Part shown: piece after piece, positions 44,637 through 54,047 of the stretch
Numbering within the stretch: the stretch's first letter is position 1
How the letters are laid out: the number at the start of each line of letters is the position of its first letter
Source: Prevotellaceae bacterium
GTDB lineage: Bacteria; Bacteroidota; Bacteroidia; Bacteroidales; Paludibacteraceae
Reading direction: 5' to 3'
NCBI GenBank assembly: GCA_020636675.1
Contig: JACJXK010000005.1
Location: forward strand, 1 to 64,000
Length of the DNA: 64,000 nt
Program-made: the position numbers and the translations under genes
Notes under the pieces: generated by a model
The model's database searches: none
Told to the model about the DNA's origin: nothing
What the model saw: only the letters and a program-made list of their open reading frames with translations

Positions 44637-45335
44637 ATGAAGAAGATTATAGTAGCCATAGACGGATTCTCTTCTTGTGGAAAAAGTACGATGGCTAAAG
44701 ATTTGGCAAAGGCGGTAGGATATGCTTATGTGGATAGCGGAGCTATGTATAGATCCGTGACTTTGTTTTGCCAAAGACGTGGTTTGATAAATGAGGATGT
44801 GGTGGATGAGCCCGCCTTGAAGAACCTGATTGATGACATTCGCATAGAGTTCCGTTTGAATCAGGAGACAAAGAAGAACGAGACGTTTCTGAATGGAGAA
44901 AACGTGGAGAACGAGATACGGACGTTGGCCGTCTCCAACCAGGTGAGCGTGGTGAGTGCCGTCGGTTTCGTGCGGAAGGCAATGGTGAGACAGCAGCAGG
45001 CCTTCAGTAAGGACAGAGGCGTCGTGATGGATGGACGCGACATAGGCACGGTGGTTTTCCCTGATGCCGAACTGAAGATATTCCTGACCGCTTCGCCGGA
45101 AATAAGGGCTCAACGCCGCTATGACGAACTGAAACAGAAAGGACAGGAGGAGAGTTTTGACGCGATTCTTGAAAACGTGAAGAAACGTGACTATATAGAC
45201 CAGAATAGGGCGGAAAGCCCACTTCGTAGAGCAGAAGATGCACTCTTGCTCGATAATGGAAACATGACGATAGAGGAACAGAAAAAATGGTTGCTCGACC
45301 GGTTCTCGGAAACGTTGAAAAGAGTGAACGGATAA
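44637..45335 (+). CDS. cmk: Cytidylate kinase
   Basis: Phosphorylates CMP/dCMP to the diphosphates (cytoplasm). 232 aa with P-loop [10 protein letters not shown] at residues 7-16, the [13 protein letters not shown] substrate-binding segment, [13 protein letters not shown] and the lid-region [10 protein letters not shown]. The stop codon TAA shares its last base with the ispH ATG, so translation is coupled. Confidence 0.96.
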   Translation: MKKIIVAIDGFSSCGKSTMAKDLAKAVGYAYVDSGAMYRSVTLFCQRRGLINEDVVDEPALKNLIDDIRIEFRLNQETKKNETFLNGENVENEIRTLAVSNQVSVVSAVGFVRKAMVRQQQAFSKDRGVVMDGRDIGTVVFPDAELKIFLTASPEIRAQRRYDELKQKGQEESFDAILENVKKRDYIDQNRAESPLRRAEDALLLDNGNMTIEEQKKWLLDRFSETLKRVNG

Positions 45336-46204
45336 TGGAGATTGAAATTGATTCCAATTCGGGTTTTTGCTTTGGGGTGGTGACTGCCATCAACAAGGCG
45401 GAGGAAGAACTGTCTAAGGAGGGAAACCTCTTCTGCTTGGGCGATATTGTCCATAATAGCATGGAGGTGGAGCGCCTTTCGCGCAAGGGCTTGGTGTCGA
45501 TAGACCACGAACGCTTCTTTTCGCTGCGCAATGAGAAGGTGCTCCTTCGTGCCCATGGCGAACCGCCTTCTACCTACGAGATGGCTCGGAAAAACGGAAT
45601 CGAAATCATTGACGCTACTTGCCCGGTGGTGCTCAATCTGCAAAAAAACATAAAGAAGGCTTATCTGAATAGTGACCCGTCGGAGACGCAAATCGTTATC
45701 TATGGAAAGATAGGCCATGCGGAGGTGAATGGCTTGGTGGGACAGACGGATGGACGTGCCATCGTGATTGAAAATTTGAACGATTTGAATAAAATTGATT
45801 TTACTAAAAAGGTAAAATTGTTTTCACAAACGACAAAGTCTATAGAAAACTTCAATCAAATTGTAGCGAAAATAAAGGAAAAGATAACAAATTGTAAAAA
45901 TTTCGAGTTTAATGATACAATTTGCCGTCAGGTGGCCAATAGAATCCCCAAAATAATTAATTTTGTATCAAAACATGAACTTGTTTTTTTCGTGAGCGGA
46001 AAGAAAAGTTCAAACGGGAAGGTGCTTTTCGACGAGTGTCGGAAGATAAATTCCAATATACATCTTATTTCGGACCTGGAGGAGTTGGACCTCTCCTTGT
46101 TGGACGGAGTAAATACGGTGGGGATTTGTGGTGCCACTTCCACTCCAAAATGGCTGATGGAAGAACTCAAAAGCAAGATAGAACGTTATCTTGAAAACAA
46201 ATGA
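45335..46204 (+). CDS. ispH: 4-hydroxy-3-methylbut-2-enyl diphosphate reductase
   Basis: Last enzyme of the MEP isoprenoid pathway, giving IPP and DMAPP; a [4Fe-4S] enzyme. 289 aa from the ATG at 45335. Cluster Cys are in SGFCFGV, DATCPVV and GICGATSTP; LRAHGEPP supplies a conserved His, and GHAEVNGL another. A further Cys in NDTICRQV is typical of the family. The central third (about 45780-46020) is conspicuously AT-rich compared with the ends, but the frame is intact. Confidence 0.96.
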   Translation: MEIEIDSNSGFCFGVVTAINKAEEELSKEGNLFCLGDIVHNSMEVERLSRKGLVSIDHERFFSLRNEKVLLRAHGEPPSTYEMARKNGIEIIDATCPVVLNLQKNIKKAYLNSDPSETQIVIYGKIGHAEVNGLVGQTDGRAIVIENLNDLNKIDFTKKVKLFSQTTKSIENFNQIVAKIKEKITNCKNFEFNDTICRQVANRIPKIINFVSKHELVFFVSGKKSSNGKVLFDECRKINSNIHLISDLEELDLSLLDGVNTVGICGATSTPKWLMEELKSKIERYLENK

Positions 46205-46309
46205 TTGTGAAATCGGACTAAAGATGCGAATTTTTGTTCCGGTATCTTTGCCATGATTTTTCGAAAGTTGTCATTTTTTTGTCATGAAACTTAATAAAAG
46301 CAATATATT

Positions 46310-47290
46310 ATGTATCAGGTTAAATGTATTGGAATATTAACGTCAGGAGGTGATGCTCCGGGCATGAACGCGGCCATCCGTGCGGTGACAAGAACCGCTA
46401 TCTACAATGGTATCGCAGTAAAAGCTATTTATAGGGGATATAAGGGATTGATAACCAATGAAATAACCGAATTTAAGACGCAGAGCGTTAGTAATATCAT
46501 CCAACAGGGCGGTACTATATTGAAGACGGCTCGTTGCATGGAATTCAAGACTCCGGAAGGTAGAAAACAGGCCTACGATAATATGATGGCGGCTGGCATT
46601 GACGCGTTGGTGGTGCTTGGCGGTGATGGTACGTTTACCGGAGCGAGAATCTTCGGTCAGGAGTACAATATTCCAATCGTTGGTGTGCCTTGTACTATTG
46701 ACAATGACCTTTATGGAACCGATTATACCATAGGATACGATACGGCATTGAACACGATTATAGAGTCTGTCGATAAGATTCGTGATACGGCTAACTCCCA
46801 CGAGCGTCTCTTCTTCATTGAGGTGATGGGCCGTGATGCCGGTTTCTTGGCTCTTAACTCGGCTTTGGCTTCTGGTGCCGAGGCTGCAATCATTCCTGAA
46901 ATTGAGACGGAAGACGACCAGCTGGAGTCTTTGATTGAACACGGATTCCGTAAGTCAAAGAACAGTAGTATCGTGATTGTTGCCGAGAGTGATATTACGG
47001 GAGGTGCATTGGGCGTTGCCGAGAGATTGAAGAAGGAACATCCTGAGTATGACGCCCGCGTCACCATCTTGGGCCACGTTCAGCGTGGAGGCTCGCCTAC
47101 GGCTGCCGACCGTATCTTGGCTAGCCGTCTTGGCTCTGCCGCTATCGACGCTTTGCTCGACGAGCAACGTAGCATCATGGTCGGCGTGGTAAACGACACG
47201 GTTTGCTATGTGCCTTTCAATGAGGCTATCAAGGACGAGAAGGGTGTGAACCGTACACTTCTTGATGTCTTGAAGATTTTGTCCATTTAA
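46310..47290 (+). CDS. pfkA: ATP-dependent 6-phosphofructokinase
   Basis: 326 aa, normal length. [19 protein letters not shown] is the ATP-binding N-terminus, GGDGTFTGA the Mg/ATP site, [21 protein letters not shown] the catalytic TIDND loop, and VEVMGRD-type [14 protein letters not shown] the fructose-6-phosphate site. Gly after GGDGT is consistent with ATP, not pyrophosphate, as phosphate donor. A -7 element (TATCTTTG, 46243-46250) precedes it, and a terminator-like hairpin follows. Confidence 0.97.
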   Translation: MYQVKCIGILTSGGDAPGMNAAIRAVTRTAIYNGIAVKAIYRGYKGLITNEITEFKTQSVSNIIQQGGTILKTARCMEFKTPEGRKQAYDNMMAAGIDALVVLGGDGTFTGARIFGQEYNIPIVGVPCTIDNDLYGTDYTIGYDTALNTIIESVDKIRDTANSHERLFFIEVMGRDAGFLALNSALASGAEAAIIPEIETEDDQLESLIEHGFRKSKNSSIVIVAESDITGGALGVAERLKKEHPEYDARVTILGHVQRGGSPTAADRILASRLGSAAIDALLDEQRSIMVGVVNDTVCYVPFNEAIKDEKGVNRTLLDVLKILSI

Positions 47291-47315
47291 TACGAATTTT
47301 CTTATTCGTCAGATA

Positions 47316-47346
47316 AAGAATGGGGTGCTTTCTGCATCCCATTCTT
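47316..47346 (+). terminator. Hairpin after pfkA
   Basis: AAGAATGGGGTGC pairs with GCATCCCATTCTT (13 bp including one G-T pair) around a TTTCT loop, 25 bases after the pfkA stop. The following T run is weak (CATTATAT), so termination may be partial. Confidence 0.6.
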
Positions 47347-47472
47347 CATTATATGCCCTTTGTCTCTATACTAAGGTATATCGTTCCTTCTGTCTTGTTG
47401 TTTGTTATTCACTTATTCACTATTTTTGTCTGCCTTTTACGGCTCAATTCTAATGTTCAAAATAATGTCTGT

Positions 47473-48420
47473 ATGGGAAATTTGAAAAGGATATGTCTTT
47501 TATTGGCTTTTTGCACGAATATAGCTGTCGCTCTGTCCCAATCGTATCGTTCGGAAGAGACCATCGCTTATATTGAGGCTTATCATAAAGTGGCTATCCG
47601 GGAGATGTACAAATATCATATACCTGCCAGCATCACACTGGCACAGGGTATATTGGAGTCGGGTAGCGGTCGTAGCGATTTGGCGGGAACTGCCAACAAC
47701 CATTTCGGAATAAAGTGTACGAGCGATTATGCCGGAGATAAGTTTTTCAAGGATGACAATATAAAGAACGACTGTTTCCGCGTTTATGACCATGCCGACG
47801 GCTCTTATCGCGACCATTCCTTGTTCCTGACCAATAGAAAACACTACGCCGATCTTTTCAAACTTTCCATCACCGATTATAAAGGGTGGGCCAAGGGACT
47901 GAAGAAAGCCGGTTATGCTACCAATCCGCAGTATCCACAGCTGTTGATTGCTGTTATTGAACAAAATAAGTTGTATGAATACGACAGAAATCCGGAGAAA
48001 TATATCACTAAAAGTGAGGCGGAGAATTTCACCTTGGATGATACTCCACAAAAAAAGGATCCTGTAATTGTGGTACCTGACAAACCCGAGGTGGTCGATG
48101 GACGAATCAATGGGGTGAAGTGCGTGATGGTGAAGCCGGGCGACACTTTTTATGGCATTTCCAAACGTTATGGTCTTACGGTAGAGAAGTTGCAGACGTT
48201 CAATGATTTTCCTTCGTGGTATGTGCTGAAGGCTGGAGAGTATCTTTTCTTGGAGGAGAAAAAAAGGAAGAACACATCGTGCAAATACCATGAGGTGAAA
48301 CAGTCGGAGACTTTACTGTCCGTGTCCCAAAAGTATGGAGTGAAGATGCGTTGCCTGAAGAAACGGAATAAGCTCTCGTCGGACGATTTGATGGTAGGTC
48401 AAAAAATACAGTTGTATTGA
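47473..48420 (+). CDS. Secreted glucosaminidase with LysM domains
   Basis: 315 aa from the ATG at 47473, which begins the signal peptide MGNLKRICLLLAFCTNIAVALSQ; the upstream ATG at 47320 would put a hydrophobic extension before it. A glucosaminidase domain (ITLAQGILESGSGRS with catalytic Glu, NNHFGIKC, YDHADGSYRDHSLFL) is followed by two LysM modules (MVKPGDTFYGISKRYGL and HEVKQSETLLSVSQKYGV). It cleaves peptidoglycan at the cell wall, probably in growth or separation. 14 bases separate it from the SGNH-like gene. Confidence 0.92.
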   Translation: MGNLKRICLLLAFCTNIAVALSQSYRSEETIAYIEAYHKVAIREMYKYHIPASITLAQGILESGSGRSDLAGTANNHFGIKCTSDYAGDKFFKDDNIKNDCFRVYDHADGSYRDHSLFLTNRKHYADLFKLSITDYKGWAKGLKKAGYATNPQYPQLLIAVIEQNKLYEYDRNPEKYITKSEAENFTLDDTPQKKDPVIVVPDKPEVVDGRINGVKCVMVKPGDTFYGISKRYGLTVEKLQTFNDFPSWYVLKAGEYLFLEEKKRKNTSCKYHEVKQSETLLSVSQKYGVKMRCLKKRNKLSSDDLMVGQKIQLY

Positions 48421-48433
48421 TTAAAAAGAGAAG

Positions 48434-49120
48434 ATGATGAAAAAGTTGGTTTTGGTTTTATCGTTGGTCTTGAATGTGGTTTTGGTCGCAGTGTGCGTCT
48501 ATCAGATGTCAAGACCGAAACAGAAAGTGAAGGACATGAAGATGGTGCACTATTTCTCTCTTCAGGACAGAATGCTTGTCCAAGAGGGTGATGTCGTGTT
48601 TCTGGGCGGAGAACGTATGGCGTTGTGCAATTGGATGGAGCTTACCGGCAATTGCCATGTGCGTAACCGTGCATTGCCTGGAAATACGGTGAAAAGGGAA
48701 TTGCATGGAATCGATGAAATTCTGAACTCCAATCCGTCTAAGCTGGTGCTCCAATTCGGATTTGACGATGTGGCCGGAGGTTTGGCTGTCGATACGTTTG
48801 TGTCTGATTACGGCAAACTGATTGGTCATATAAAAGAAATTTCTCCGCAGACGGAAATCTTGGTAATGTCTTTGCTCCCGATAGACGAGGTCTATTCTAA
48901 ATCGCTCTATCCCGACATGACCAATGAGATGGTATCTATGATAAATGGTCGTGTCAAAAAGTTGACGGAAGAGGAGGCGGTCACGTTTGTAAATATAGAT
49001 GGTGATTTTCTGGACTCCAAAACGGGTGCTTTGGATGCTGTCTACACGACCGGCGATGGCTTCCATCTGAACAGCAATGCCTATTTTATATGGAAAGATA
49101 GAATCGTCTCTTTTTTCTGA
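48434..49120 (+). CDS. SGNH-fold protein lacking the catalytic Ser
   Basis: 228 aa, N-terminal membrane anchor or signal (VLVLSLVLNVVLVAVCV). The fold pattern of GDSL/SGNH hydrolases is visible: DVVFLGGERMA in place of the FLGDS block, RNRALPGNTV (block II Gly), LQFGFDDV in place of GxND, and DGFHLNSNAY with the DxxH block. The nucleophile Ser is replaced (GGE instead of GDS), so hydrolase activity is doubtful. It follows the glucosaminidase and may bind cell-wall carbohydrate (inference). Confidence 0.75.
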   Translation: MMKKLVLVLSLVLNVVLVAVCVYQMSRPKQKVKDMKMVHYFSLQDRMLVQEGDVVFLGGERMALCNWMELTGNCHVRNRALPGNTVKRELHGIDEILNSNPSKLVLQFGFDDVAGGLAVDTFVSDYGKLIGHIKEISPQTEILVMSLLPIDEVYSKSLYPDMTNEMVSMINGRVKKLTEEEAVTFVNIDGDFLDSKTGALDAVYTTGDGFHLNSNAYFIWKDRIVSFF

Positions 49121-49139
49121 AAAAGAGGTTCTGAAAAAG

Positions 49140-49181
49140 GGAATGGCGGAGGAACATTTGTTCTTCCGCCATTCCCTTTTC
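49140..49181 (+). terminator. Strong Rho-independent terminator
   Basis: Bases 49140-49157 pair with 49160-49177 (18 bp with one G-T pair, 2-base loop), followed by TTTT. It ends the glucosaminidase-SGNH transcript. Confidence 0.9.
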
Positions 49182-49292
49182 CGGAAAGGAGGTGTCTGCC
49201 CGAACCTACAAAGAAATGTCTCCCCCCGCAGGATGTGTAACAGGAATGAGATTTGAACGGCGGGCGGGTACTCTCCCTTAGTCTATCTAAAC

Positions 49293-50189
49293 TTACTTCT
49301 TTAATAATATCTTCCAATCATTGAATGTGTAACATGGCACTTTGTTTCCCCATACATCCATGGTGTCGACTTTGCATCTCTTCGCTTTGATGGCGTCAAG
49401 GTGGCTGATGATGGAGTCGACGTGCGAAATTGCCAATCCTCCAGTCTGTCTCTCATGTCCGTTGTAAATCCGTTCAAATTCGTTGAACATGGGTCTGACC
49501 CGACGGATGGCATTGTCATATACTTCCAAAGGAAGTGCCTCTTCTAGCCACATCCACATCTGTACATTGATGACATCTCCGGAGAAGATGAACTTGTGTG
49601 CCCGGTCCAAAAATATTAGGCTTCCGGCCGTGTGTCCCGGCATGTCGACCACCTCCAGATCCCGTCCGCCAAGGTCAATGACATCTCCCTCTTTCAAGTC
49701 TTTTACTTTTGCGGGAGGGGTGTTTGCCAGATGCTCTATCTCCTCCTCTGTGAGATGGAAGTCTTTGTTGTTGTCTATAAAGTGTTTTATGGACTGGCGT
49801 CTGTTCTCCGGATTGAAAAAGTCGTTGTATATCAACGTGTCTGCCAATGACATATAGACTTCGTTAAACAGATAATCACCTCCGATGTGGTCCGAATGTC
49901 CGTGTGTGTTGTACATCGTCACGGGGAGGGTAGTCAGCGAACCGGCTAGCCTGCGGATGTCTCCTGTCCCGACTCCGGCGTCTATCAACGCCGCTTTCTC
50001 TTTTCCGGCAACCAGATAGATGGTTGCCATGTCCGATTCGTTGATGAGCCAAGTGGTGGAGTCTATCTGTTCTACTTGATAGCTTTTGTCATAACCCATC
50101 GGGCAGCTTCTGTCTACTTTACTGTTTGTGCCATCGCCGCAACTTAGAAGCAAGCCGCAAACCAATGATAAATAAAATAACTTTCTCAT
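49293..50189 (-). CDS. MBL-fold metallohydrolase lipoprotein
   Basis: 298 aa. Lipoprotein signal with lipobox LLSC (MRKLFYLSLVCGLLLSC). The metallo-beta-lactamase fold shows THGHSDHIGG (HxHxDH zinc ligands), PGHTAGSL, FSGDV (bridging Asp) and a late YNGHERQTGG (last His). The true substrate is unknown; glyoxalase-II-like and lactonase relatives share these motifs. Anchored to a membrane facing the periplasm or surface. Confidence 0.88.
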   Translation of the reverse strand: MRKLFYLSLVCGLLLSCGDGTNSKVDRSCPMGYDKSYQVEQIDSTTWLINESDMATIYLVAGKEKAALIDAGVGTGDIRRLAGSLTTLPVTMYNTHGHSDHIGGDYLFNEVYMSLADTLIYNDFFNPENRRQSIKHFIDNNKDFHLTEEEIEHLANTPPAKVKDLKEGDVIDLGGRDLEVVDMPGHTAGSLIFLDRAHKFIFSGDVINVQMWMWLEEALPLEVYDNAIRRVRPMFNEFERIYNGHERQTGGLAISHVDSIISHLDAIKAKRCKVDTMDVWGNKVPCYTFNDWKILLKK

Positions 50190-50354
50190 ATTCTTCTTTT
50201 GTTTTGAAATAGATGCTGATTGTTTTTCAAATACAATTACAAGGATGCAAAGGTGAATAAAAATGCAGAGTGTGTTCCTGTTGCATGTCTCTTTCCTGAT
50301 AAATCTCAGAAGGATACATCAACCTCAGTTGGTTCGTGTTCCTTTCCTCTCGAA

Positions 50355-51272
50355 TCATTCTTTGATTATCTTCTGAATAATCTTAGAGTTGTCTTCGAAA
50401 ATGACAGATAAGAAATAGATTCCGTTGCCGAGTGAGGAACAATCAATATTTCCCTTTTTTGTTGCCAATGATAGATTGCCGTTAATGTCATAAATTTTAG
50501 CATCAACAATATCTTTTTCTGTTGTGATGTATAATGTAGATATAACAGGGTTTGGATAGATGGAAAATGGATTCTTGTATTCTTCTGTCTGAAGTAGTTC
50601 GGCAAATCCGTTTTTGCTGTAATTTAAGCCTCTTTTTTCGGAATAACTGGAGAAGTTTAACTCCGAACCTGATAGATAGGCTAATTGTGGCCATAAATAA
50701 CTATTGCTGCCGATGCCTCCGATTTTATCCATGAACCATTCTTCAAAACCACACCGTGTGTCGTATTTTAGAATGTCTCCTTTGTATTTCTTTAAATCGT
50801 TTTCTGTCTCAATTACAGAATCTATTATCATTTTATATTCTCCATGATTGCAGGATATATCATTTAATGTCAATGTGTCTCCTTCTGAGGCGTTGAAAAT
50901 GAACATTTTGCCGAACGTTTTGCAGGAATCTATGCTTGCGTATGCAGTATCTCCTTCCATGTAAAGGTATATGCTGTTTTTAAAGGTTATTGTGTCATGC
51001 CAAATTTCACTATAGTCGAAGTTTAAATGTGGAGTTATTATTGTTTTGTCTATGGTTTTCACAATATGTCCGTCTATGTGAATTTCGTCATTGACTTCCA
51101 AAATATGGAGGCCTTTTGTCTTGATAAAAGAAGGGGTTTTCCCTTCGAACTCGTATGTCCATTTGGCACCGATAGGTGCAAATCCCGAAAAGTCAGGTGT
51201 CTCATGTTCTCCGGCAAAAGAAGAGATAAACAGAAACAATTCAGACAATAGTATATAACAAATCTTTTTCAT
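50355..51272 (-). CDS. T9SS cargo protein with type A sorting domain
   Basis: 305 aa from the ATG at 51272 (signal peptide MKKICYILLSELFLFISSFAG). The middle is a beta-rich region of unknown function beginning DFSGFAPIGAKWTYEFEG. The C-terminal 75 residues are a type A T9SS sorting domain (NPFSIYPNPVISTLYI...NGIYFLSVIFEDN), so it should be exported by the T9SS to which GldJ and PorQ belong. Confidence 0.85.
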   Translation of the reverse strand: MKKICYILLSELFLFISSFAGEHETPDFSGFAPIGAKWTYEFEGKTPSFIKTKGLHILEVNDEIHIDGHIVKTIDKTIITPHLNFDYSEIWHDTITFKNSIYLYMEGDTAYASIDSCKTFGKMFIFNASEGDTLTLNDISCNHGEYKMIIDSVIETENDLKKYKGDILKYDTRCGFEEWFMDKIGGIGSNSYLWPQLAYLSGSELNFSSYSEKRGLNYSKNGFAELLQTEEYKNPFSIYPNPVISTLYITTEKDIVDAKIYDINGNLSLATKKGNIDCSSLGNGIYFLSVIFEDNSKIIQKIIKE

Positions 51273-51298
51273 GATGAATGAAATTTGAGCGGTTAGTG

Positions 51299-51530
51299 TT
51301 ATTCGCAAGATATAATGTTATTTACATCAACATCGATTTCGAAATTTGCGTTCTCGTCGACTGCAAAGTTATCATTTATTTCGACAAATATCTTTTGTTT
51401 TTATGTCTAAATTATAATTCGGGGATGATGTTCCTATCCCTATTTTTGCGTTGCTTTACACCTTTATTTGAGAGAATGCAATAGTTGATAAAAACAGTCC
51501 GCTGATGATTAGAGCTTCTTTTAATTTCAT
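51299..51530 (-). pseudogene. Decayed small secreted protein
   Basis: From the ATG at 51530 the frame reads signal-like MKLKEALIISGLFLSTIAFSQ, then IKV, an in-frame TAA, then SNAKIGIGTSSPNYNLDI, the VGIGTxxP..LDI motif of Bacteroidota surface/tail-fibre-like proteins. A frameshift then leads to KIFVEINDNFAVDENANFEIDVDVNNI ending at a TAA at 51299. One nonsense codon and one frameshift mark a relic. Confidence 0.6.
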
Positions 51531-51564
51531 GATATCAATAAATTTTTAATAGTTAAATTTTACA

Positions 51565-51601
51565 TAAGAAATGTTTTTTTGTATTTTCAAAACATTTCTT
51601 A
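51565..51601. other. 13-bp perfect inverted repeat
   Basis: TAAGAAATGTTTT (51565-51577) and AAAACATTTCTTA (51589-51601) with an 11-base loop. It lies upstream of the decayed gene in an AT-rich gap of about 380 bases without other recognisable genes; it could be an operator or terminator. Confidence 0.45.
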
Positions 51602-51915
51602 TTGTTCTGAAAAAATATTGTTTCGAAATCTTGAGATTGACAATTTCTACTATGTCGAAAATTATAGAATATCAATCATTTAGTTGCCATCTTGCTTATG
51701 GTGTCCTTGTGAATCTTGTTAGGTGGCGTAATTCATGCCACGTTGCTTCTGTGTCTTATGGAGAGCGGATGTTTGTGCTTAAAAATGCAGACTGATCCTT
51801 TTCCTAATAATTATAAACTGCAATAAAAAAGTTTGGTATCAAAACGTCACCCGGACTTTTCTTCTTATCTTTGAATCTCGGTTGCTTTTAATAATTGAAT
51901 TAACGAAGATATATT

Positions 51916-52338
51916 ATGGAAACAAAACAAGAGATTTTTGAGCACTTTAATACAAGTCCTGCATTTCATCTGGCAACGGTAGAGGATGGTAAGCCTCATG
52001 TTCGTGGTATGTTGCTGTTTAAGGCCGACGAGCGTGGAGTCATTTTTCATACGGGGAAATTTAAGGATGTGTTCCGCCAGATTCAGGCGAATCCGAACGT
52101 GGAAATCTGTTTTTTCTTCTCCAAAAACGGAACGCAGTACCGTATGTCCGGCGAGTTGGTGCTGGATGAGGATAAAGCCTTGTTTGAAGAGATATATAAT
52201 CACCCGACGCGTAAATTTATGCGCGATTGGGGAGAGAAGCTGACCGACCAAATTGCTGTTTACCGTATGCCCCACGGAAAGATTACTTCGTGGAACATGG
52301 CTGCAAACTTCGACGCAAAACAATACGTGGAGTTTTGA
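51916..52338 (+). CDS. Pyridoxamine 5'-phosphate oxidase-family (FMN-binding) protein
   Basis: 140 aa split-barrel flavoprotein family. FHLATVEDGKPHVRGMLLFKADERGVIFHTG is the FMN-binding pattern, followed by VEICFFFSKNGTQYRMSGEL. Relatives include general-stress and nitroreductase-like flavoproteins; the substrate is unknown. A TATCTTTG -7 element is at 51866-51873. Confidence 0.88.
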   Translation: METKQEIFEHFNTSPAFHLATVEDGKPHVRGMLLFKADERGVIFHTGKFKDVFRQIQANPNVEICFFFSKNGTQYRMSGELVLDEDKALFEEIYNHPTRKFMRDWGEKLTDQIAVYRMPHGKITSWNMAANFDAKQYVEF

Positions 52339-52462
52339 TATGGGCAGTTATGGTAAGTCATGATAAATGAATGGACCGGTCTTGTAATGATGCCGGATGT
52401 CTGTGGACAAGAGTTTTACCGGAGGCTGTCGTTAATGGCAGCCTTTGTTTTCAGATATTCAG

Positions 52463-52978
52463 ATGGAAAAATATGTTGTATTTATGCTGTTCCTCCCCGT
52501 CGTGTTTATGATACACGACTTTGAGGAGGTCATCGGATTCCGTCCGTGGATAGTCAAAAACCAACAGACTTTGGAACAACGGTTCCCGAAGTTGGCACGC
52601 CGTATGTTGCCGCATTTTCTAGGCTTGTCTACTTCCGCCCTTGCAGCCGGTGTGGCTTTCATGTTTCTGATTGTCAGCTTTTGCTCGTTCGGCGCTGTTG
52701 TCTGGAACATTCCCCAGCTATGGATGGGGGCGTTTCTGGCCTATTCCGTCCATATAGTGGTTCATATTCTCCAGTGGATGGTATTCCGGAGATATGTGCC
52801 GGTTGTGGTCACTTCGTTTTTGTCCCTCCCTTATTGTTATTACGGCATCCGGATTGTTTCTGAAAACTTCGGTGTTGTACAAGTCGGGATATGGGGCGGA
52901 CTTGGTCTGGCGGCTATGTCGCTAGCTTTGCCTCTGGTGCATTGGTTTGTAGGACGATTGAAGGTGTTGAGACAGTGA
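52463..52978 (+). CDS. HXXEE-domain membrane protein
   Basis: 171 aa from the ATG at 52463. The first membrane helix contains HDFEE (the HXXEE motif), and a later helix has HIVVHILQW and another LPLVHWF, conserved His in this family. About five transmembrane segments. Function unknown; the buried His/Glu suggest metal binding (inference). Confidence 0.82.
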   Translation: MEKYVVFMLFLPVVFMIHDFEEVIGFRPWIVKNQQTLEQRFPKLARRMLPHFLGLSTSALAAGVAFMFLIVSFCSFGAVVWNIPQLWMGAFLAYSVHIVVHILQWMVFRRYVPVVVTSFLSLPYCYYGIRIVSENFGVVQVGIWGGLGLAAMSLALPLVHWFVGRLKVLRQ

Positions 52979-53014
52979 ATCGGATAATGATATTTATGAA
53001 AAAAAAATGAAGAT

Positions 53015-53962
53015 ATGTCGTATGTTACAGTGGAGCCCTCGTTTTTGGGGTTGAAGACATTTGATTCGTTGGCGATGGAACCGGTCTTGCCTTATATAGA
53101 CTGGACCTACTTCTTCCATGCCTGGCGGATGTCTGGTAGTTATGCGGGCTTGGAGACTTTGTGTGGGTGCGAGGCTTGCAAGCAGAAATGGTTGCTGAAC
53201 ATACCGAAGGAGGGAAGGGATAAGGCGGAGGAGGCAATGAATCTCTTCTTCGATGCTAGGGATATGCTGGGTGTGGTGTTGAGAGAAAAATGGTTCAAGT
53301 TGAATGTTGCTCTCTATTTCTCGAAAGCCAGATCGACAGGAGATGAGATTGAGTTTCTGGAAGATGGGGCTGTGACGTTGTCTCTTCCTCTTTTGCGGCA
53401 GCAGCACGTTGGCGAACGGTCTGGTTATTGTCTCTCTCTGGCTGATTTTATCTCTCCGAAGCATGATTATATTGGAGCGTTTGCCGTTACGGTGCAGGGT
53501 GCAGACGTGAAATCTGCCTGCTATCGGGAGTCGGGCGACGATTATTCCGCACTCCTGATAGAGAGTGTGGCGGCCAGATTGGCGGAGGCCTCCTCGGAGT
53601 GGCTGCATCTTCAGGTGCGCAGGAATCTGTGGGGGTACGCTCCCCATGAGTCCTTGTCTCGCGACGAGGTGAAGGCGTCAAAATACCAGGGCATCCGTCC
53701 TGCGGTGGGATATCCTAGTCTGCCGGATCAGTCTGTTATCTTTGATTTGGATAACTTGCTCCATCTTGAAAGGATAGGAGTCCGATTGACTGAGAATGGC
53801 GCCATGCAGCCATCGTCTACGATTTGCGGATTGTATATTTCTCACCCGAAATCGTCTTATTTTATGGTGGGGAAAATAGGTAAGGACCAATTGGAAGAGT
53901 ATGCGGAGAAGAGAGGAAAAACGGCGGAAGAGATGAGGAAATGGCTCGGCGGCGTTTTGTGA
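53015..53962 (+). CDS. Stand-alone B12-dependent methionine synthase activation domain
   Basis: 315 aa, no signal or membrane segment. The C-terminal half matches the MetH activation (SAM-binding) domain: LIESVAARLAEASSEWLHLQVRR, a RPAVGYPSLPDQS match to the RPAxGYPxxPDH motif, and a late KSSYFMVGKIGKDQ. In MetH this domain delivers SAM for reductive reactivation of cob(II)alamin. The B12- and homocysteine-binding modules are absent, so it must act in trans on a split MetH encoded elsewhere, or has another role. Confidence 0.85.
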   Translation: MSYVTVEPSFLGLKTFDSLAMEPVLPYIDWTYFFHAWRMSGSYAGLETLCGCEACKQKWLLNIPKEGRDKAEEAMNLFFDARDMLGVVLREKWFKLNVALYFSKARSTGDEIEFLEDGAVTLSLPLLRQQHVGERSGYCLSLADFISPKHDYIGAFAVTVQGADVKSACYRESGDDYSALLIESVAARLAEASSEWLHLQVRRNLWGYAPHESLSRDEVKASKYQGIRPAVGYPSLPDQSVIFDLDNLLHLERIGVRLTENGAMQPSSTICGLYISHPKSSYFMVGKIGKDQLEEYAEKRGKTAEEMRKWLGGVL

Positions 53963-53984
53963 AAGTAGTTTCATGGTAATGGAA

Positions 53985-54030
53985 AGAGAAGGTCTGGAAT
54001 CAAACGTTCGTTTGATTCCAGACCTTCTCT
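53985..54030. terminator. Perfect 22-bp convergent terminator
   Basis: Bases 53985-54006 pair perfectly with 54009-54030 around a TT loop. It lies between the convergent MetH-activation and pyk genes and is flanked by T-rich sequence on the plus strand, so it probably ends transcription from both sides. Confidence 0.88.
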
Positions 54031-54047
54031 TTGTCCGCTTCTCTTTT

